NCBI GenBank assembly: GCA_003229095.1
Contig: QIHS01000471.1
Location: forward strand, 1 to 5,199
Reading direction: 5' to 3'
DNA length: 5,199 nt
Source: Woeseia sp.
GTDB taxonomy: Bacteria > Pseudomonadota > Gammaproteobacteria > Steroidobacterales > Woeseiaceae
Shown here: in pieces, positions 1-5,199 of the stretch
Layout: every line of letters starts with the position of its first letter
Numbering within the stretch: the stretch's first letter is position 1
Translations under genes and position numbers: made by a program
Notes under the pieces: generated by a model
Told to the model about the DNA's origin: nothing
Databases searched by the model: none
Seen by the model: only the letters and a program-made list of their open reading frames with translations

Positions 1-640
1 GATAGGCCTCAAGTCGCATCTTTGTTCGGACCGGTCCCGGGTTAATACAGTTGCTGCGAAGCGCCGTGTGCAGATTTTCGTTGGCAAGAATTTGCGACAA
101 CGCCTCGGTGCCAAACTTCGACACTGAATAGGCTCCCCAATATGCTTTTCCAACCCGCCCGACGCCGCTGCTGGTGAAGATGATCGATGGGTCAGAAGAC
201 GCTCGTAACAGCGGAATCAGATGCTGGGTTAAAACGAACGGCGCAGTCAGATTGACGTGCATCACGCGTTGCCAATCCGACACTTCGTATTGTTCGATGG
301 ACAGGCGCTGACCAAGAATGCCGGCGTTGTGGACGACGCCATCCAGGTGACCCAGTTCTTTGCTTATGCTCTCCGCGAGCGCCGCATAAGCATCACCATC
401 GGCATTGGCGAGATCAAGTACTGCGATTGAAGGGCGTGGCGCGCCGTCGATGGCAATAATTTCATCGTACACGGCCTCGAGTTTCTTCTGATTTCTGCCG
501 TGCACCACAACTTGTGCGCCCAGTGCTGCAGTGTGTAAAGCGAGCGCATGGCCAATTCCGTCCGTAGCGCCGGTAATCAGGATTATTCGGCCTTTGAGTA
601 CGTCCTGTGCATACTCATATGATTTTGGGTCAATGCTCAA
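1..640 (-). CDS. yciK: YciK-like short-chain dehydrogenase/reductase, 3' end cut by window edge
   Basis: A continuous frame of 213 codons runs to the left edge. It reads as a classical short-chain dehydrogenase. The cofactor-binding motif TGATDGIG is at residues 23-30, HGRN at 47-50 (an Arg placed as in NADP-preferring members), HNAG at 104-107, and the catalytic residues are Asn130, Ser158, Tyr171 and Lys175 in the YxxxK pattern. INPGPVRTKM follows at 199-208. The segments LKGRIILITGA, LDGVVHNAGILG and WGAYSVSKF closely resemble E. coli YciK, which is about 250 residues, so roughly 35-40 residues lie outside the window. YciK has no firmly assigned substrate that I know of, so only NAD(P)-dependent oxidoreductase activity is claimed. 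The start is TTG at 640-638: an in-frame TGA lies at 670-668, there is no ATG or GTG between them, and GAGGA sits 7 bases upstream. It lies 39 bases after rmuC on the same strand, probably in the same operon. No frameshift is seen. Confidence 0.9.
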   Translation of the reverse strand, partial: MSIDPKSYEYAQDVLKGRIILITGATDGIGHALALHTAALGAQVVVHGRNQKKLEAVYDEIIAIDGAPRPSIAVLDLANADGDAYAALAESISKELGHLDGVVHNAGILGQRLSIEQYEVSDWQRVMHVNLTAPFVLTQHLIPLLRASSDPSIIFTSSGVGRVGKAYWGAYSVSKFGTEALSQILANENLHTALRSNCINPGPVRTKMRLEAY

Positions 641-647
641 AACTGGG

Positions 648-652
648 TCCTC
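648..652 (-). promoter_or_regulatory. Ribosome binding site deciding the TTG start of the yciK-like gene
   Basis: On the minus strand GAGGA lies 7 bases before TTG at 640-638. In that frame the only other start-like codon after the TGA at 670-668 is CTG, so this site fixes the start. It is the best Shine-Dalgarno match seen before any gene in the window. The rest of the 39-base gap between rmuC and this gene (641-679) shows no promoter or terminator that I can recognise. Confidence 0.65.
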
Positions 653-679
653 GTTTCCGTCGCGCAGTCAGTTGATGCG

Positions 680-1999
680 TTACTGTAACAACTTGTCGCC
701 GGGTTCATCATCGTCGTTGCCGGCTTGCGGTTCCACCAGGGAGCGCGGCAGGGATTCGATAGCTTCGATGTTTTCGATTTCCTTTTTCGGCTGTACGCCG
801 AGTTCGACAAATTTGCGAGCGCCGGGCAATACATTTCTCTCCAGGGAGCCAACCGCTTTGTTGTAGTTGTCAACGCTGCTGCTCAGTTGTCTGCCAACCT
901 TGTTCATGTGCGTGACAAAGACACTGAGGCGCCCATAAAGGTCTTTCGCCAGTTTGCGAATCTCTTCCGCGTTATCTGTAAGCGCGACCTGCCGCCAGCC
1001 ATAGGCAACAGCTTTCAGAAGCGCGACGAAACTCGTCGGCGTCGCCAGAATAATCTGCTGCGACAGCGCAGTTTCGATCAATTCCGGATCTTCATTAAGC
1101 GCGGCGCTCAGGAACTGGTCACCCGGAATGAAAAGAATGACAAACTCCGGACTGCGTGAAAATTGGTCGTGATAGGCCTTGCTGGACAAGGCCCGGATGT
1201 GGCCGCGCACATTCCGTGCATGACGTTTCAGAGCCAGGTCTCGCTTAGTGTCATCGCTGGCCTCGATGGCTTCGAGATAAGCATCAAGCGGCGTTTTGAC
1301 ATCAACGACAAGTTCGCGCTGATTTGGCATGCGAACAATCATGTCCGGGCGAAATACTTTGCCGTCAGACTCCGTGTGTACCTGCTCCTGGAAGTCGCAA
1401 TGCTCAACCATGCCGGCGAGTTCAACCAGGCGCCGCAGTGTGATTTCGCCCCAGCGTCCGCGAACTTCCGGTCGCCGCAAAGCGTTGACCAGGTTCTGCG
1501 TCTCCTGGGCGAGAGACTGTTGAGATATCTGCATCGATTCAATTTGCGACTTGATGCTGCCATATGCTTCGCTGCGTGACTTTTCAAGCTCGGTTATTTG
1601 CTTTTGCGATTGCTGCAGCGCGTCGCGAATGGGTTTAACCAGATTTTCGACCGCCTGTTCGCGATCGCCTAACTCACGCTTTGCACGTTCCTGGTGTGCG
1701 CCGAGATTTTGCTCGGCAAGCCTGAGGAAAGTCTCGCTGTTGGATTTGAGCGATTTACTGGACAGTTCGGAAAACGCGGTCGTCAATTGTGTCGTCGCGG
1801 CCTGGTAAGCAGATTCTCTTTCGGCAACCAGCGTGTCCTGATCTTTTATCCGTACTTCCAGCGCGCGGAGGTCGCTTTCAAGCTGTTTCTTTCGGCTGCG
1901 CAAGATAGCCCACATGACCAGGGCACCCAATGCGAGGCCACCGAGCAGCGCCGGCACGCCAAATTCGACCAACAGCGGGTCTATCTGAATACTATTCAT
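680..1999 (-). CDS. rmuC: RmuC family protein (membrane-anchored, nuclease-like, genome stability)
   Basis: This is a 439-residue protein ending in TAA, close to the E. coli RmuC length of about 475. One hydrophobic membrane segment is at about 12-33, followed by basic RSRKK, then a long Gln/Glu/Lys-rich region that looks coiled-coil to about 170. The RmuC domain follows: RGRWGE at 180-185, then PD at 218-219 and VVDVKTPLDAY at 231-241. PD...DxK (Asp219, Asp233, Lys235) fits the PD-(D/E)XK nuclease-like fold proposed for this family. The C-terminus is acidic (NDDDE, about 429-433). RmuC loss in E. coli raises inversion at short inverted repeats; the biochemical activity is not well settled. 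The ATG at 1999-1997 overlaps the phosphatase stop as ATGA, suggesting translational coupling, and the preceding Shine-Dalgarno (GGAT) is weak. The gene appears intact even though the gene before it is broken. Confidence 0.93.
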   Translation of the reverse strand: MNSIQIDPLLVEFGVPALLGGLALGALVMWAILRSRKKQLESDLRALEVRIKDQDTLVAERESAYQAATTQLTTAFSELSSKSLKSNSETFLRLAEQNLGAHQERAKRELGDREQAVENLVKPIRDALQQSQKQITELEKSRSEAYGSIKSQIESMQISQQSLAQETQNLVNALRRPEVRGRWGEITLRRLVELAGMVEHCDFQEQVHTESDGKVFRPDMIVRMPNQRELVVDVKTPLDAYLEAIEASDDTKRDLALKRHARNVRGHIRALSSKAYHDQFSRSPEFVILFIPGDQFLSAALNEDPELIETALSQQIILATPTSFVALLKAVAYGWRQVALTDNAEEIRKLAKDLYGRLSVFVTHMNKVGRQLSSSVDNYNKAVGSLERNVLPGARKFVELGVQPKKEIENIEAIESLPRSLVEPQAGNDDDEPGDKLLQ

Positions 2000-2648
2000 A
2001 AGACATCCAGATTAACGCCTTTTAGCAACATTGTGGTGAGTTCCTGAACGTCGGAGGCCGTGTGGTCCGCCCGCCAATGCACCGGATTGTCATCACTCGT
2101 AATGTAGCCGTACGCGGCCGCAATCGTCGCCATTCCCGCAGCCCGGCCGGCCTCGATGTCCCGCGCCGCATCGCCAACGTAAACGGTTCGCTCCGGGGCA
2201 ACGCCTGTTTGTTCACTGGCCAGCAAAAGAGGTGCTGGATGCGGTTTGCGCTGGGCAATGGTATCGCCGCTAATCTGGCATGCGACACGCTGGTGCGGGC
2301 GGGTTTGTTGGTCACGATGCCCCACGGCACACGTCGGTCGTCGAGTTCGTCCAGCAGTGCATCGAGACCGTCAAAAATTCTGGATCGGACACACACTGCC
2401 TGCTCATAACGATCAAGGTACTCCAGCCTTAACAGCTCATGCCGGTCGTCATTGACGTCGGGGAAACCAAGCTTTATCAACCCAGCCGATCCATTCGAGA
2501 CGTGTGAGCGCCCCAGCGCATAGACAACGGGTTCGCGTCCGTCATGTCGCATCATGTCGGCAAGAACCGCAACCATGTCCGGCGCGGTATCGACCAGGGT
2601 GCCATCCAGATCGAATAGAATTGCGTCGAAGCTGTTTTCGATTACCAC
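1996..2648 (-). pseudogene. mupP: MupP/Gph-type HAD phosphatase, broken by an internal deletion and frameshift
   Basis: The N-terminal part starts at GTG 2648-2646, one base after the ubiG stop, and is in frame to about 2295. It holds HAD motif I (FDLDGTLVDTAPD, nucleophile Asp13 and acid/base Asp15), a cap region and motif II (VTNKPAR, Thr113). The C-terminal part lies in another frame from about 2294 to the TGA at 1998-1996. It has SGDT, motif III RKPHP (Lys codon 2247-2245), motif IV GDAARD (2175-2158) and the family-typical YGY...DNPVHW. Joined, they give about 216 residues against about 226 in the family. The helix between motifs II and III (about 13 residues, near 40 bases) is missing. 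As written, translation leaves frame after Arg118 and stops at TAA 2024-2022, giving 208 residues without motifs III and IV. The mtaD-ubiG-yciK context favours MupP (N-acetylmuramate 6-phosphate phosphatase in peptidoglycan recycling); 2-phosphoglycolate phosphatase Gph is the alternative. A real pseudogene and an assembly error cannot be told apart here. Confidence 0.85.
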
Positions 2649-2649
2649 C

Positions 2650-3342
2650 TCAGGCCAGTTCCGGCCGCTGAAAGTGCATCATGTAATTGACGTCAACATT
2701 TTCGCCCAGCGAGTATTCGCGCGTGATCGGGTTGTAGTGCAAACCGATACTGCCTTTTAATTGCAGGTCAGCCGCCCGGGCCCAGCTGTCGAGTTCGGAC
2801 GGGCGAATGAACTTTTCATATTCGTGTGTTCCCGCCGGCAGGAGCTTAAGCAGATACTCCGCACCGACGATTGCGAATAAGAAAGACTTCGGATTACGAT
2901 TGATGGTGGACACGAAAACGTCTCCGCCGGGCCTGACCAGCTTTGCACAAGCGGCAACAACCGTCATTGGTGATGGAACGTGTTCCAGCATCTCAAGGCA
3001 GGTCACAACGTCGAATGCCCCGGGCGATTGCTCGGCAAGGTCTTCGGCTGTTGATTGCTGATAGTCGACCTCAGTTCCCGATTCAGCCTGGTGCAGGCGG
3101 GCAACCGCCAGTGGCTTTGGTGCCATGTCGATTGCGGTAACCTTGGCGCCAGCCAGGGCCATGGATTCAGCGAGGATTCCGCCGCCGCAGCCCACATCAA
3201 GCACACTGCTTTCGGACAAATTAACCCGCTGTCGAATGTAATCGAGCCGCAACGGATTGATTTCGTGCAGCGGCCGAAACTCGCCCTCGGGATCCCACCA
3301 TTTTGATGCAAGTGCATTGAATTTGGCGATTTCTGCCGGGTC
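2650..3342 (-). CDS. ubiG: UbiG, ubiquinone biosynthesis O-methyltransferase; start codon missing
   Basis: UbiG carries out the two O-methylations of ubiquinone synthesis using S-adenosylmethionine. Counting the Asp codon at 3342-3340 as residue 1, the frame gives DPAEIAKFNALASKWWDPEG, then HEINPLRLDYI. The SAM-binding motif VLDVGCGGG is at 47-55, the ribose-side acid is Asp72, DVVTCLEMLEHV is at 111-122, KSFLFAIVGAEY (the family's putative membrane-contact segment) is at 152-163, and GLHYNPI and DVNYMMHF are near the end. This makes 230 residues against 240 in E. coli, short only at the extreme N-terminus. The difficulty is the start: in frame, TAG stands at 3348-3346, only two codons before the Asp-Pro-Ala homology, and there is no ATG, GTG or TTG until an internal TTG at 3252-3250. 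Starting there would discard the conserved WWDPEGEF region. About 10 N-terminal residues and the start seem deleted, along with the mtaD stop. The gene ends in TGA one base before the phosphatase GTG. Confidence 0.88.
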   Translation of the reverse strand, partial: DPAEIAKFNALASKWWDPEGEFRPLHEINPLRLDYIRQRVNLSESSVLDVGCGGGILAESMALAGAKVTAIDMAPKPLAVARLHQAESGTEVDYQQSTAEDLAEQSPGAFDVVTCLEMLEHVPSPMTVVAACAKLVRPGGDVFVSTINRNPKSFLFAIVGAEYLLKLLPAGTHEYEKFIRPSELDSWARAADLQLKGSIGLHYNPITREYSLGENVDVNYMMHFQRPELA

Positions 3343-4658
3343 CGGCTATCGATACGTTGTCGCCATTCAGCCGTTCGTCGCAGAATGTCGTGTTGGTCAA
3401 TTTGCACGAGGGCGCCGGCTTCGACCAGGTGTCGACCGGCTACCCATACATCCTGAACCTGTGATGCCTGAACGGCGTAAACAAGCTGTGAGATCGGATC
3501 ATAGACGGGTTGGCTGTTGAGATGCATGAGATCAACACAGGCGAGGTCGGCCATTTTTCCGCATTCGATAGAGCCGATGCGATCCGCCATGCCAAGCACT
3601 CTGGCACCTTCCAGCGTTGCCATGCGTAATGCGGTTGCTGCTGGCAATGCGGACGCATCATCAGTTTGCACTTTAGCGACCAGCGCAGCTGCGCGCATTT
3701 CTCCCAACATGTCGAGCACATTGTTACTTGCCGCACCATCGCTGCCAATAGCAACGGTAATGCCAGCGTTCAGCATGGCGACAATGGGTGCAATGCCGTC
3801 GGCAAGCTTGAGATTTGAGCGGGGGCAGTGCGCTACAGTGACTCCGGCGTCGGAAAATCGATCTATTTCGGCATCCGACAGATGCACTGCATGGACAGCC
3901 ATCAGCGAGGCATTCACCAAGCCAAGTTCTTCGAGCCGTTCGACAGGCCGTTTGCCGGTTGCGGCTACGGCGTCACTGATCTCAGTGGCTGATTCGTGCA
4001 GGTGAATCTGAATTTTCTTGTCGAGTTGATCCGCGAGTACGCGCAATGAATTGAAAGATGCATCCGTTACCGTTGCAGTTGAATGCGGCGCAAAACAGGT
4101 CGAAATCAGCGCATGCTCCGCATAGCGATCGTGTACAAGGTCAACGCCTTTGCTCAGGCACTCAGCGGCGTTCTCAGCCCATGGGCTAGGGAACTCAATC
4201 ACCGGCGTGCCGATCATGGCCCGCATATGCAAATCAATGGCTGTTTCAGCAACGATCTCCGGAAAAAAGTATTGGTCGCTGAAACAGGTGCAGCCGGCCA
4301 GCAGCATCTCGGCAATCGCCAGGCGGGTGCCGTCGCGCACAAATTCAGCGCCAACCCAGCGATTTTCAACTGGCCAGATAGCCTCCTTGAGCCAGCGCTC
4401 CAGCGGCAGGTCATCAGCAAGCCCTCGCAGCAAGGTCATCGCAGCGTGCGTATGTGCATTGACCAGCCCCGGGATCAATACATGATAGGGCCTTTCGACC
4501 AGCATGCCCGCGTCATAATGGGTGCGTGCCTCATCCGCCGGTAAAATATCGATAATTCGGCCGTCTTTGATAGCCACGGCGTGGTTCGCCAGTACCTGTC
4601 CGTGTGGTTCGACTGGAATACACCAGCTGGCTAGAATCAGAGTGTCGCAGTGCTTCAT
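3003..4658 (-). CDS. mtaD: MtaD, 5-methylthioadenosine/S-adenosylhomocysteine deaminase; lost stop, runs into ubiG
   Basis: This amidohydrolase-superfamily enzyme deaminates methylthioadenosine and S-adenosylhomocysteine to the inosyl forms. Visible motifs are PGLVNAHTHAAMTLLRG with metal ligands His69 and His71, FAPH at 189-192, IHLHES with metal-binding His219 and catalytic Glu222, AVHAVHL at 254-260, HCPRSNLKLADGIAPI from 277, and GSDGAASNN with metal-binding Asp307. The family-like protein runs to about Asp437/Ser438 (nucleotide 3345), which is a normal full length of about 440. The open frame then continues for 113 residues to TGA at 3005-3003. That tail is ubiG DNA read in the wrong frame and is not expected to be a real domain. 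The ATG at 4658-4656 has only a weak purine-rich Shine-Dalgarno (GCGAAAAA). The gene is first in the minus-strand operon. TrzA/AtzA-like deaminases are related, but the SNLKLADGIAP and DGAASNN motifs plus the neighbours favour MtaD. Confidence 0.9.
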   Translation of the reverse strand: MKHCDTLILASWCIPVEPHGQVLANHAVAIKDGRIIDILPADEARTHYDAGMLVERPYHVLIPGLVNAHTHAAMTLLRGLADDLPLERWLKEAIWPVENRWVGAEFVRDGTRLAIAEMLLAGCTCFSDQYFFPEIVAETAIDLHMRAMIGTPVIEFPSPWAENAAECLSKGVDLVHDRYAEHALISTCFAPHSTATVTDASFNSLRVLADQLDKKIQIHLHESATEISDAVAATGKRPVERLEELGLVNASLMAVHAVHLSDAEIDRFSDAGVTVAHCPRSNLKLADGIAPIVAMLNAGITVAIGSDGAASNNVLDMLGEMRAAALVAKVQTDDASALPAATALRMATLEGARVLGMADRIGSIECGKMADLACVDLMHLNSQPVYDPISQLVYAVQASQVQDVWVAGRHLVEAGALVQIDQHDILRRTAEWRQRIDSRTRQKSPNSMHLHQNGGIPRASFGRCTKSIRCGSITFDSGLICPKAVCLMWAAAAESSLNPWPWLAPRLPQSTWHQSHWRLPACTRLNRELRSTISNQQPKTLPSNRPGHSTL

Positions 4659-4733
4659 TTTTTCGCTTTGGACGTGGCCTTACAGGGTTCGGAGGGGTTC
4701 GGTCGTCGGCCAGTGTTTGCTGGGCGGAGGACT

Positions 4734-4761
4734 AGTATAACTTCCCGGGCATGGGCGTCTA
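4734..4761 (-). promoter_or_regulatory. Candidate sigma70-type promoter for the mtaD operon
   Basis: On the minus strand, TAGACG at 4761-4756 (4 of 6 matches to TTGACA) and TATACT at 4739-4734 (5 of 6 matches to TATAAT) are separated by 16 bases. Transcription would start near 4727 and leave a leader of about 68 bases before the mtaD ATG. Position and orientation fit the head of the operon. This is a consensus match by eye only. Confidence 0.45.
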
Positions 4762-4766
4762 TAACT
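4736..4766. repeat. Pair of TATAACT direct repeats overlapping the mtaD promoter
   Basis: TATAACT occurs at 4736-4742 and 4760-4766 (AGTTATA on the minus strand), 24 bases apart from start to start. One copy overlaps the proposed minus-strand -10 and the other overlaps the edge of the -35. This could be a paired operator or chance in an AT-richer patch; no known regulator site is recognised. Confidence 0.3.
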
Positions 4767-4808
4767 GGCAAAATTCAAGCGGAATGCCTGCTGAAGCGCG
4801 CCTTCATG

Positions 4809-4817
4809 TGGTATTAT
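4809..4817 (+). promoter_or_regulatory. Candidate extended -10 promoter for gyrA
   Basis: TGGTATTAT at 4809-4817 fits the extended -10 form (TGn followed by TATTAT, 5 of 6 matches to TATAAT). The only -35-like element is weak (CTGAAG at 4791-4796, 15-base spacing), which extended -10 promoters can tolerate. Transcription would start near 4824 and give a gyrA leader of about 128 bases. Promoters closer to the gene, for example around TAATAA at 4881-4886, have no adequate -35 and look less likely. Confidence 0.4.
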
Positions 4818-4819
4818 TT

Positions 4820-4860
4820 GGGCCTTGATTCAGGGCGTTTCAGCGCGCGTTTCAAGCCCC
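4820..4860 (+). other. Potential stem-loop and TTCAG repeats at the start of the gyrA leader
   Basis: GGGCCTTGA at 4820-4828 can pair with TCAAGCCCC at 4852-4860: eight pairs with one C-C mismatch. The 23-base loop contains TTCAGGGCG at 4829 and TTCAGCGCG at 4839, and TTCAAG follows at 4851, so the TTCA units are spaced 10 and 12 bases apart. It is followed by GAAAAAA rather than a T-run, so it is not an intrinsic terminator. A role in the leader RNA or as phased protein-binding sites is possible but unproven. Confidence 0.3.
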
Positions 4861-4868
4861 GAAAAAAC

Positions 4869-4881
4869 AGGAATTATTCCT
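4869..4881. repeat. 13-base perfect odd palindrome upstream of gyrA
   Basis: AGGAATTATTCCT has 6-base arms that match perfectly around a single central base. It lies about 70 bases before the gyrA ATG and downstream of the proposed promoter. This is operator-like in form, but no specific regulator is recognised. Confidence 0.35.
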
Positions 4882-4951
4882 AATAACCTAGCAATCTATC
4901 GTACGCGATTCTGCGTTCATACGCGGAGTGGCATCGGCATCGTGAGTGTGT

Positions 4952-5199
4952 ATGTCTGAAACCGGTCAGGAAATTCTGTCTGTAAGTCTCGAAGAGGAGA
5001 TGCAGCAGTCGTACCTGGATTATGCAATGAGCGTCATTGTCGGACGGGCTTTGCCTGATGTCCGCGATGGCTTGAAACCGGTACATCGGCGCGTGCTTTA
5101 CGCAATGCGCGTATTGGGCAACGACTACAACAAACCGTACAAGAAATCAGCGCGTGTCGTCGGCGACGTGATTGGTAAGTACCACCCCCACGGCGATTC
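4952..5199 (+). CDS. gyrA: DNA gyrase subunit A, N-terminal part, cut by window edge
   Basis: The first 82 codons and two bases of codon 83 are present. GyrA is the breakage-reunion subunit of DNA gyrase, working as A2B2 to introduce negative supercoils. The sequence SYLDYAMSVIVGRALPDVRDGLKPVHRRVLYAM at 20-52 and KKSARVVGDVIGKYHPHGD at 64-82 is diagnostic, and the numbering equals that of E. coli GyrA. ParC is the alternative, but the MS-x(n)-EEE start, the spacing and the YKKSARVVGDVIGKYHPHGD block fit GyrA better. The active-site Tyr (122 in E. coli) lies outside the window. ATG at 4952 is chosen; GTG at 4946 is the only other in-frame start before the TGA at 4943-4945. Shine-Dalgarno is weak (GTGAG at 4942-4946). 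It is transcribed divergently from the mtaD operon. Confidence 0.96.
   Translation, partial: MSETGQEILSVSLEEEMQQSYLDYAMSVIVGRALPDVRDGLKPVHRRVLYAMRVLGNDYNKPYKKSARVVGDVIGKYHPHGD

Noticed and set aside
725..1579. Long plus-strand open frames opposite rmuC (725-1159, 1163-1579)
   Set aside because: They lie antisense to a gene with clear family motifs, show no recognisable domains, and lack convincing ribosome binding sites.
2285..2300. Programmed frameshift in the phosphatase
   Set aside because: About 13 conserved-position residues are also missing, so a shift alone would not restore a HAD fold.
3250..3252. TTG as the true ubiG start (200-residue UbiG)
   Set aside because: It would remove the conserved DPAEIAKF...WWDPEGEFRPLHEINP region, which is present intact upstream in the same frame.
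3003..3344. A 113-residue C-terminal extension making a 551-residue MtaD fusion
   Set aside because: The same DNA encodes clearly recognisable UbiG in the -1 frame; the extension has no family resemblance and is an out-of-frame reading.
3335..3350. Programmed -1 frameshift producing MtaD-UbiG
   Set aside because: No slippery heptamer is visible between the TAG in the ubiG frame and the start of UbiG homology, and a fused pair is not a known form of these enzymes.
3517..4544. Plus-strand open frames opposite mtaD (3517-4005, 4083-4544)
   Set aside because: They are shadows of the mtaD coding strand with compositionally odd proteins and no motif.
4820..4867. Intrinsic terminator between mtaD and gyrA
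   Set aside because: The stem is followed by an A-run on the plus strand; on the minus strand the T-run precedes the stem. Divergent genes need no terminator here.
4946..4948. GTG at 4946 as the gyrA start
   Set aside because: It adds only two residues and lacks better ribosome binding spacing; ATG at 4952 gives numbering identical to E. coli GyrA.
1..5199. Mobile element, CRISPR array, tRNA/rRNA, or a defence/toxin system
   Set aside because: No transposase, terminal repeats, spaced arrays, RNA gene signatures or small toxin-like genes were seen; the window is almost filled by known housekeeping families.

Overview
The window looks like a chromosomal housekeeping segment from a gammaproteobacterium. 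The gene set mtaD, ubiG, a MupP/Gph-type HAD phosphatase and a YciK-like dehydrogenase next to gyrA is, from memory, the neighbourhood known from Pseudomonas and relatives. The order here differs by having rmuC between the phosphatase and the dehydrogenase, and by having no mtnA between mtaD and gyrA. All recognisable proteins are gammaproteobacterial in type, and GyrA numbering matches Escherichia coli exactly over its first 82 residues. No species can be named from this sequence.

Layout, right to left on the minus strand: mtaD (starts 4658), ubiG (homology 3342 to 2650), the mupP-like phosphatase (2648 to 1996), rmuC (1999 to 680) and a YciK-like short-chain dehydrogenase (starts 640 with TTG and runs off the left edge). 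The genes abut or overlap, so they probably form one operon read from a promoter near 4734-4761. gyrA starts at 4952 on the plus strand and runs off the right edge. The divergent 293-base gap (4659-4951) holds candidate promoters for both directions plus small repeats and a possible leader hairpin.

Functional logic: UbiG uses S-adenosylmethionine in ubiquinone synthesis and releases S-adenosylhomocysteine, a substrate type handled by MtaD. The MupP-like enzyme would serve cell-wall sugar recycling or 2-phosphoglycolate removal. RmuC is a membrane-anchored, nuclease-like genome-stability protein. The YciK-like enzyme is an uncharacterised oxidoreductase.

The main surprise is damage at two places in this operon. 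At about 3340-3348 the mtaD stop and the ubiG start are both missing, so the mtaD frame runs into ubiG out of register. At about 2292-2297 the phosphatase has lost roughly 40 bases (about 13 residues) between HAD motifs II and III, with a frameshift. Flanking coding sequence is otherwise intact, so either these are recent deletions or the assembly is wrong at both sites. I found no mobile element, CRISPR array, RNA gene or clearly new biological system.
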